Assembly: GCA_050742415.1 (NCBI GenBank)
Contig: JBOGIF010000211.1
Span: 1 to 7,677 of the forward strand
Direction of reading: 5' to 3'
Length of the DNA stretch: 7,677 bases
Source: JBOGIF01 sp050742415
GTDB lineage: Bacteria; Actinomycetota; Acidimicrobiia; Acidimicrobiales; AC-14
Under the pieces are notes generated by a model. The model had not been told where the DNA came from and did no database searches. It saw only the letters and a list, made by a program, of their open reading frames with translations. Below, in pieces: positions 1 to 4,327 of this stretch; the first letter of the stretch is position 1; each line of letters opens with the position of its first letter. A program made the position numbers and the translations under genes.

Positions 1-450
1 ATCATCAACAAGAGCGAGATCGTCAAAGACCTCAAGAATAAGGCCAAGGACGGCGAGCTGTCGGCGAAAGAGAAGAAGGAACTCACCGACGAAGAGAAGG
101 AGTACAAGTCGAAGCGGAAGCTGGTGCAGGAGAAGCTCATCAAGTTTGCCACCCGAATCCCCGCCTTCATGTACCTCACCGACTTCCGCGAGAACACTCT
201 GCGGGACGTGATCACGAAGCTGGAGCCGGACCTCTTCCTCACGGTCACCGGCCTCACCGTGGAGGACTTCCACCTGCTGGTCAGCCTGAAGGTGTTCAAC
301 ACCGAACAGATGAACCAGGCCGTCTTCGCGTTCCGCCGCTACGAGGACTCCAGCCTCGCCTACACCGGCATCGACTCACACCCCGGTTTCACCCACTACG
401 GCCTCTACGACACCGTGGTCGCGCGGGTCATGGTCGGAGCAGACGAGTAG
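1..450 (+). CDS. C-terminal end of a large protein, probably a helicase/restriction-type ATPase (5' partial)
   Basis: The frame is open from base 1 to a TAG at 448-450, so only the last 149 codons are present and the true start lies to the left. The visible part begins with a charged, lysine- and glutamate-rich stretch (about residues 1-50) that looks helical. A compact domain follows, with the strings FATRIPAFMYLTDFRE, TGLTVEDFHLLVSL and FRRYEDSSLAYTGID. From memory, this ending resembles the C-termini of large DEAD/DEAH-box helicase-like proteins in restriction or defence loci. No Walker or helicase motif is inside the window, so the function is inferred. A GTG at 124 is in frame but has no reason to be the start, because coding character continues upstream of it. 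A strong hairpin follows 22 nt after the stop. If the tRNA fragment at 611-636 is the right end of an integrated element, this gene would be its last cargo gene. Confidence 0.6.
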   Translation: MINKSEIVKDLKNKAKDGELSAKEKKELTDEEKEYKSKRKLVQEKLIKFATRIPAFMYLTDFRENTLRDVITKLEPDLFLTVTGLTVEDFHLLVSLKVFNTEQMNQAVFAFRRYEDSSLAYTGIDSHPGFTHYGLYDTVVARVMVGADE

Positions 451-472
451 CTGATCGCTCGCAGGGGTGGGC

Positions 473-517
473 GATCTCTACCGGATCTCTACCGGACGGG
501 TAGAGATCCGGTAGATC
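473..517 (+). terminator. Strong hairpin after the helicase-like gene, built from repeated 11-mers
   Basis: Bases 477-493 pair with 499-515 as a 17-bp stem closed by a 5-nt loop (494-498). The left arm holds two perfect tandem copies of GATCTCTACCG (473-483 and 484-494). The right arm carries two imperfect inverted copies, one with a base change and one lacking two bases. The hairpin starts 22 nt after the stop codon and has no U-tract, so it would fit a non-canonical terminator of the kind common in high-GC bacteria. A protein-binding or cruciform site is the alternative. Confidence 0.6.
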
Positions 518-610
518 TGGCCAACACCGTTCAGCAAACCTAACTCGCGAACGGCCTGCTCAGAGCCACTTTTCGGCACCGGTCAACACGGCCCGAAAGG
601 GCGCTGTTCA

Positions 611-636
611 TAGTTCAAGTCCCCCCTCGCCCACTA
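611..636 (+). other. tRNA 3'-end fragment, probable attachment-site (att) remnant
   Basis: TTCAAGT (614-620) is a proper T-loop, followed by CCCCC (621-625) as the T-stem 3' strand, CTCGCCC (626-632) as an acceptor 3' strand, A633 as discriminator, and CTA in place of CCA. The five bases before the T-loop (CATAG) cannot pair with CCCCC, and no GGGCGAG acceptor 5' strand lies at tRNA distance upstream, so this is not a working tRNA. Integrative elements that use a tRNA 3' end leave such a copy at the far end of the element. The orientation would put the intact tRNA and the element to the left. A small GCCC-GAAA-GGGC hairpin (591-602) lies just upstream. Confidence 0.55.
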
Positions 637-638
637 CG

Positions 639-657
639 GGTGTCATTGTACGACACC
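639..657. promoter_or_regulatory. Operator-like inverted repeat GGTGTC-N7-GACACC
   Basis: GGTGTCATTGTACGACACC is a 6-bp perfect inverted repeat with a 7-nt centre. It lies 6 nt past the tRNA fragment and overlaps the stop codon of the recombinase remnant (TGA on the minus strand, 645-643). It could be a protein-binding site or part of a recombination site. No adjacent intact gene starts here, so its role is open. Confidence 0.3.
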
Positions 658-957
658 TGTCTTTGGGCGGCCTTGCGGTCGCTCGGTCGGCGGGGGCGCG
701 TCGGGCATTTCGGCCAGCACCCGAAAGTCGGCAGTATCCGGTCGCGGGCCTCGACCAGAAGCTCGCAGACGAACGCCTGGGCGACGGTCTTGCGAACGGT
801 GAGCGGCCGCGGCCACCGCCGAGCGCAGCCGGGCGTGGACGACACGGAGGTCCTTGAGCGTCGGCACCTTGGCGCGGTTCTCGACATCGCCCGGACCGCC
901 TACGCCGAACTCATCGACGACCCCACCGGCTGCGGGGCGATGGCCGCGGCCGCTCAC
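643..957 (-). pseudogene. Frameshifted C-terminal remnant of a probable serine recombinase
   Basis: No single frame makes a convincing protein here, but joining two minus-strand frames does. Going down the minus strand, one frame reads AKVPTLKDLRVVHARLRSAV. It gives way near 800 to a second frame reading RKTVAQAFVCELLVEARDRI. Near 725 it returns to the first frame, reading FRVLAEMPDAPPPTE, and ends at TGA (645-643). Third codon positions are G/C-rich in each segment where it is used and poorer outside it. The joined string has the helix-then-RDRIxPxFRV pattern known from the C-terminal ends of large serine recombinases in actinobacteria. The catalytic N-terminal domain is absent, and the same frame meets a stop just upstream, near 979. 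Bases 880-960 also read coding-like on the plus strand, so a second fragment may be spliced in. Function is certainly lost; family assignment is moderate. Confidence 0.45.
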
Positions 958-958
958 C
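798..958. repeat. Inverted repeat pair (798-830 and 928-958) around a 97-bp core
   Basis: The plus strand from 798 and the minus strand from 958 share 23 positions with one mismatch: GGTGAGCGGCCGCGGCC, then AYCGCC. After a 2-nt gap they end in the same CGCAGCC. Part of the match is the self-complementary core GGCCGCGGCC, but the flanks on both sides also match. The repeat sits inside the recombinase remnant and may mark a rearrangement joint. Confidence 0.4.
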
Positions 959-1019
959 TGAGGTGGTCCCCGTCATCGTCTCAGCCTTGCCGTAGCCTCT
1001 CTCCCGGGACCACCGGACG

Positions 1020-1025
1020 AAAGGA
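1020..1025 (+). promoter_or_regulatory. Ribosome binding site that sets the TTG start of the methyltransferase
   Basis: AAAGGA is followed by a 5-nt spacer (1026-1030) and then TTG at 1031. It favours TTG over any downstream ATG: the first in-frame ATG is at codon 54, too close to the catalytic motif. A weak -10-like TAGCCT is at 993-998, with no convincing -35. Confidence 0.55.
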
Positions 1026-1030
1026 CGGCA

Positions 1031-1906
1031 TTGGCGACCCGCACGACATCGTTCGGCGTAGGTAAGCGGGAGGCACACGACTCATCAGCCTTCTACGCTC
1101 GAGGCCTGACGAAGACCGAGGAGACGACCGATCGCAAGGTTGAGCACCCCTCAGTCGTGAACGAGGTGTTTCTCCAGTCGGCCGAGCACATGGAGCAGCT
1201 TCCCGACAACAGCGTCGCCCTCATGGTTACCTCCCCGCCGTATCATGTCGGTAAGGACTACGACTCAAACGAGACGTTTGAGGATTACCTTGATTTGCTC
1301 CGCGCAGTCTTTACTGAGACGCATAGGGTCCTCCAACCTGGCGGCAGAGCAGTCGTCAATGTCGCCAATCTCGGCCGCCGTCCGTACCTTCCACTTTCCC
1401 ACGTAGTTACAGGAATAATGCATGAAATTGGCTACCTCATGAGGGCCGAGGTCATCTGGCGGAAGGCGAAAGGCGCGACCGGAAGTTGCGCTTGGGGAAG
1501 TTGGCGGTCCCCAGCCAACCCGGTTGTTCGAGACGTTCATGAGTACTGCTTGTGTTTCTCGAAGGGTCGCTTCGACCGAGTAGTGAAGGGTCAGTCGACA
1601 ATAACGGCTGACGAATTCATGGAAACGACTCTCTCAGTATGGGAGATTCCGGCTGAGTCGGCAAAGCGTGTTCAACATCCCGCCCCATTCCCCGCAGCTC
1701 TTCCGAAGCGCTTCATCGAGCTCTACACGTTCAGAGGTGACTTGGTCCTCGACCCCTTCCTTGGGAGCGGCACCACAGCAGTCGCAGCAGTACAGACCGG
1801 ACGAGACTTCATTGGCTACGATGTAGACCCCGCCTATGTTGAAGTGGCCATGAAACGAATAGCGGTCACTAAGGCCGCCTTACCTCTGACGTTCGAGCAA
1901 GACTAG
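1031..1906 (+). CDS. Site-specific DNA methyltransferase, beta class (N4-cytosine or N6-adenine)
   Basis: A 291-residue protein that transfers a methyl group from S-adenosylmethionine to a base in a specific DNA site. The catalytic motif TSPPY is at residues 67-71 and the AdoMet-binding motif DPFLGSGTT at 241-249. The order catalytic first, binding last defines the beta class; an SPPY motif often goes with N4-cytosine, but N6-adenine is not excluded. HPAPFPAALPKRFIELYT (216-233) is the usual lead into the binding motif. Residues 17-25 (DSSAFYARG) match the N-terminal pattern of these enzymes. The start is a TTG with a good ribosome binding site. Base use differs from the backbone: 1261-1320 is 29/60 G+C, against 40/60 in larC (4441-4500), which suggests transfer. 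No intact restriction enzyme is next to it. It may be an orphan, or the survivor of a type II system. A broken relative lies at 3215-3445. Confidence 0.93.
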   Translation: MATRTTSFGVGKREAHDSSAFYARGLTKTEETTDRKVEHPSVVNEVFLQSAEHMEQLPDNSVALMVTSPPYHVGKDYDSNETFEDYLDLLRAVFTETHRVLQPGGRAVVNVANLGRRPYLPLSHVVTGIMHEIGYLMRAEVIWRKAKGATGSCAWGSWRSPANPVVRDVHEYCLCFSKGRFDRVVKGQSTITADEFMETTLSVWEIPAESAKRVQHPAPFPAALPKRFIELYTFRGDLVLDPFLGSGTTAVAAVQTGRDFIGYDVDPAYVEVAMKRIAVTKAALPLTFEQD

Positions 1907-2004
1907 TTAGCGGCGGAGCTAGGAGACATATGGCGACGGCGAGGGACGCCCAGGCGGGATGGAGCATCTATCGAGGTCACCAGCCTCGACACGACGACCG
2001 GAGG

Positions 2005-2868
2005 TCAGGCGTAGCTTGGGCGGAGGCGGGGCCGCATGGCTGCGTAGCCGCAGGCCACGGCCACCAGGCCGTATGCGAGCCATCGCAGCCCGAGGGGAGT
2101 CGACGACGTCAGCTCACGGATGTTGGTGAGGAGCAGCAGGCCGCCGACGGCTACGCCTAGGCCGCGAGCGGGGAGGAAGCGGATGACGGAAGCGGCGATG
2201 GGCGCAGCCAGCATTCCGCCGGCCAGCATCGCCAGCACGACGCCGATGTCGATGCCGCCTCCGCCGACGGAGGCCAGCAGTGACCCCGAGGCGACGATGG
2301 CTACGGCCACCTCGGCGGTGTTGACCGACCCGATGGCGTAGCGAGGGGCGAGTTTGCGGTGGAGCAGGAACGGAGTCACCACCGGGCCCCATGCGCCGAC
2401 GAGGCCGTTGGTCACTCCTCCCACGGTGGCCACGGCCGCCGTTCCTCGATCGTCGTAACCGCGACCGTTGCCGTCCTTGAGCTCCTCGACGGTCTGCGTC
2501 GGGAGTGATTGGCTGAACCGCAAGAGGATCCGGGCGCCCATGACCAGCAACAGCACGGACAGGATCGGCCTCAACCTGTCGCCGTCGACGCTGGCGAGCA
2601 CGGTCACACCGATGAGGGCTCCCAGCGAGCCGGGGACAGCCAACCGTCGAACCAGCCGGTGGTCGATATTGTCGAACCGCCAGTGGGCGATGGCGGCGGT
2701 GATGCCGGTGGCCACCTTGGCGAGGTTGACCGTCGTGGAGATGGCTGCCGGCGAGAGCCCGGTCCCGAGAAGGATGCTGGACGAGGTCGGGCCAAACCCC
2801 ATGCCGAGGGCGCCGTCGACCAGCGACGCAGCAAACCCGGCGAGGAAGACGACCACCAGCTCACTCAT
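2005..2868 (-). CDS. TauE/SafE-family membrane transporter (putative anion/sulfite exporter)
   Basis: A 287-residue integral membrane protein. Hydrophobic spans can be seen near residues 3-25, 45-62, 75-93, 100-115, 143-165, 180-200, 205-225, 230-247 and 262-280, fitting the 7-8 helix TauE/SafE fold of two repeated halves. The family's glycine-rich motifs are present: LVDGALGMGFGPTSSSILL near residues 16-34 and GGVTNGLVGAWGPVVTPFLL near 148-168. Family members export sulfite, sulfoacetate or similar organic anions; the substrate cannot be told here. In-frame starts are TTG 2877, ATG 2874 and ATG 2868. I chose ATG 2868 because TAACTT (2881-2876) lies 7 nt upstream as a leaderless-type -10. ATG 2874 overlaps the stop of the preceding ORF as TGATG and is equally possible. 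The gene converges on the methyltransferase, with 98 nt between their ends, and has no neighbour of matching metabolism. Confidence 0.85.
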   Translation of the reverse strand: MSELVVVFLAGFAASLVDGALGMGFGPTSSSILLGTGLSPAAISTTVNLAKVATGITAAIAHWRFDNIDHRLVRRLAVPGSLGALIGVTVLASVDGDRLRPILSVLLLVMGARILLRFSQSLPTQTVEELKDGNGRGYDDRGTAAVATVGGVTNGLVGAWGPVVTPFLLHRKLAPRYAIGSVNTAEVAVAIVASGSLLASVGGGGIDIGVVLAMLAGGMLAAPIAASVIRFLPARGLGVAVGGLLLLTNIRELTSSTPLGLRWLAYGLVAVACGYAAMRPRLRPSYA

Positions 2869-2873
2869 GTCCA

Positions 2874-3218
2874 TCAAGTTAGTGGAGATATTCGGCCAGA
2901 TCGACCGCGTGTCCGGGGAGCGGCGTCAGGATCGGCGGCGGGCAAGTCGGCCTCCGTCCAGAAGCCGACCTGCGGATCGTCCATCTGACCACCCTTGGCG
3001 TAGCGCTGTAGTCGTTCTCGGCCCATGTCGGAGAGCATCTCTACAACGTCGAAGAACGCATCAGGCCCAGCCGCCCGTAGCGCGGTGTCGCCTTCGCTCG
3101 GCCGGCGGGGAAGGTGGGTGGTGAGGAACACGATCGGCACGCCGGGCCAGATGCGACCGTTGGAGGCCGCTGGCCCGGCCGAGCGACTTCCACACCGTGT
3201 CGGTCGGTAGCAGCCCAC
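2874..3218 (-). pseudogene. Unidentified ORF tail, possibly from the partner of the broken methyltransferase
   Basis: Coding-like sequence on the minus strand ending at TGA (2876-2874). The clearest part reads PIVFLTTHLPRR, then FFDVVEMLSDMGRERLQRYA, then VGFWTEADLP. This has a natural mix of hydrophobic and charged residues and high third-position G+C, so it was probably real coding sequence. It follows the methyltransferase remnant in another frame without a start of its own, so it appears to be joined to that gene by deletion or frameshift. I do not recognise the family; a restriction enzyme C-terminus would fit the setting but is a guess. Its stop overlaps a possible tauE start (TGATG). 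Confidence 0.4.
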
Positions 3219-3445
3219 CCCGACGCGCAGGAGCCGTTGGCGCCCTGCCCTTCTGCCAGATCAGCTCGCCCCGCAGGAGCAGGCCGACGTCGTGATCCAG
3301 AAATGCGCACGATGTCGGACGACAGGCTCCGGTACGGCTTGCACCCGAGGTTGGCCACGTTGACGGCGATGTACGCCGTCGTTCGTGCACCGTGCCGCAC
3401 CTCCTCGATGGAGGCTACGCGCCCGCGATCCGTGATCCAGGGCAA
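3215..3445 (-). pseudogene. Remnant of a second beta-class DNA methyltransferase, frameshifted
   Basis: Pieces in two minus-strand frames line up in order with residues 108-155 of the intact methyltransferase at 1031-1906. One frame reads AVNVANLGCKPYRSLSSDIV (intact copy: VVNVANLGRRPYLPLSHVVT). After a shift near 3300 the next frame reads VGLLLRGELIWQKG (intact: IGYLMRAEVIWRKA). After a return near 3250 the first frame reads GANGSCASGW (intact: GATGSCAWGSW). The catalytic TSPPY and the AdoMet motif FLGSGTT are both missing, and at least two frameshifts are needed, so it cannot work. The remnant is much richer in G+C than the intact copy, so it is an old or separately acquired relative, not a recent duplicate. 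It begins just after the vapC stop codon. Confidence 0.7.
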
Positions 3446-3460
3446 TGCGACAGGCGGGTG

Positions 3461-3859
3461 CTAGCCCGGAGGTTCGACCCGTTGGATCGTTCCGACCCGG
3501 TCGATCGACTTGTCGAACGATGCGACCCTGCCGATGCCGGTGCTCTCGGCGCACGCCACCAGGTACGCCTCGGCGAAGTCGATTCGGTCGGTCTCGTACA
3601 CCTCGACTGAGCGCAGGAGCAGGCCCGGGTCGACGCTCGTCACCGAGTCGAAGGCGAGCAGCGATCGGATCGCCTCGGCGGTCTGAGGACGCGACGCCTC
3701 GTAGAAGGATTCCAAGACGTAGACGGTCTCGGCGGCCACGACGTCGGTCAGGAGCAGATCGGTCGCGACCTCCAGGTACGCCGTCGCTCGAGCAGCCATA
3801 TCCACGGGGTCGCCCGTGAGGTGACGTACGAGGACGTCGGTGTCGACGAACGCGCTCAA
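3461..3859 (-). CDS. vapC: VapC-type PIN-domain ribonuclease toxin
   Basis: A 132-residue PIN domain, the usual length for VapC. The family's metal-binding acidic residues are present: D6 in FVDTDVLVRHL, E44 in VVAAETVYVL, D94 with E97 in RIDFAEAYL, and D116 in SFDKSID. VapC toxins are Mg-dependent endoribonucleases that cut tRNA or rRNA and halt growth when the antitoxin is lost; the RNA target cannot be read from the sequence. The start is TTG at 3859-3857, overlapping the vapB stop as TTGA. There is no clear ribosome binding site, so translation probably depends on coupling to vapB. The next in-frame ATG would remove the first active-site aspartate. The stop is 15 nt before the methyltransferase remnant. 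Confidence 0.9.
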   Translation of the reverse strand: MSAFVDTDVLVRHLTGDPVDMAARATAYLEVATDLLLTDVVAAETVYVLESFYEASRPQTAEAIRSLLAFDSVTSVDPGLLLRSVEVYETDRIDFAEAYLVACAESTGIGRVASFDKSIDRVGTIQRVEPPG

Positions 3860-4104
3860 CGGCGTCTGGTGGCCCGGGCGCCTCTCGTCTTGCGGATCAC
3901 GTCGTCCCAGGCCGCGTTGCGCTTGGCGGCGGGGACCTTGATCGTGCCGGCGAGAGCGAGGAACTCGGGCGTTCGCGCCAGAACCGCTCGGTTGCCCTCG
4001 ACCCGAAAGACGATCTGGTCGCCCTCCCTTAACCCGAGGGCGTCGCGAACGATCTTGGGAACTGTCACCTGCCCCTTGGAGGTGAGCTTGGCGGCGGCAT
4101 CCAT
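3856..4104 (-). CDS. vapB: VapB antitoxin, AbrB/SpoVT swapped-hairpin type
   Basis: An 82-residue antitoxin. Residues 4-46 are an AbrB-type DNA-binding domain: KLTSKGQVTVPKIVRDALGL, then GDQIVFRVEGNRAVL. The C-terminal part (47-82) contains AWDDVIRKTRG and an arginine-rich end, and would be the segment that blocks the toxin. Antitoxins of this kind bind VapC and, together with it, repress their own promoter. The start ATG (4104-4102) has a strong AAGGAG (minus strand, 4116-4111) 6 nt upstream. The stop TGA (3858-3856) overlaps the vapC start, so the two form one operon. Confidence 0.9.
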   Translation of the reverse strand: MDAAAKLTSKGQVTVPKIVRDALGLREGDQIVFRVEGNRAVLARTPEFLALAGTIKVPAAKRNAAWDDVIRKTRGARATRRR

Positions 4105-4111
4105 CTCGGGC

Positions 4112-4139
4112 TCCTTACGTGTGGATGGTTGTAAGGATA
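4112..4139 (-). promoter_or_regulatory. vapBC promoter with inverted-repeat operator
   Basis: TCCTTAC (4112-4118) and GTAAGGA (4131-4137) form a perfect 7-bp inverted repeat with a 12-nt spacer. On the minus strand the upstream arm overlaps a -10-like TATCCT (4139-4134), and the downstream arm overlaps the AAGGAG ribosome binding site (4116-4111). A dimeric VapB bound here would cover both the promoter and the ribosome binding site, as expected for autorepression. No good -35 is visible. Confidence 0.6.
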
Positions 4140-4190
4140 GCCAGCGCGTCGGCGGCGGGAAGAGAACGAGATCCCGGGCTTTCGCCCGGC

Positions 4191-4196
4191 TACTGT
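4191..4196 (+). promoter_or_regulatory. Leaderless-type -10 (TACTGT) of the small membrane peptide gene
   Basis: TACTGT is separated by exactly 6 nt from ATG 4203, so transcription would begin at or beside the start codon. No ribosome binding site is present. A 6-bp stem with a tetraloop (CCGGGC 4174-4179, TTTC, GCCCGG 4184-4189) lies just upstream of the -10, where a spacer region would be. No clear -35 is seen. Confidence 0.45.
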
Positions 4197-4202
4197 CCCG
4201 GC

Positions 4203-4304
4203 ATGTTCACACTCGCAATCTCCAATCTCGGCGTTCTCGGTGTCGTGGTGGGACTCATCGTCACGGCGATCGTTGTCGGCGTGGTCATGGGCAAGGGCGC
4301 CTAG
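4203..4304 (+). CDS. Single-span membrane microprotein, 33 residues
   Basis: A small ORF starting MFTLAISNLGVLGVV and ending VVGVVMGKGA before TAG (4302-4304). Residues 6-29 are almost entirely V, I, L, G and A, giving one membrane helix, followed by a short basic tail (KGA) with no cleavage site. A longer reading from 4119 is possible, but its first 28 residues look non-coding and it would overlap the vapBC operator. The start is supported by a leaderless-type TACTGT 6 nt upstream. The gene diverges from vapB and converges on larC, with 23 nt between its stop and the larC stop. I do not recognise a family. It may be a conserved small backbone protein or a chance hydrophobic ORF. Confidence 0.45.
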   Translation: MFTLAISNLGVLGVVVGLIVTAIVVGVVMGKGA

Positions 4305-4327
4305 CTAGCCGACGAGCGGGGAGCTCC

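Noticed and set aside
545..636. A complete tRNA gene ending at 633
   Set aside because: The T-stem 5' strand (CATAG) cannot pair with CCCCC, and no acceptor 5' strand GGGCGAG or anticodon arm is found at the right distance. Only the 3' fragment is supported.
2468..3124. Plus-strand frames of 159-218 codons opposite tauE
   Set aside because: They are antisense to tauE, which has clear membrane spans and family motifs, and they show no recognisable domain.
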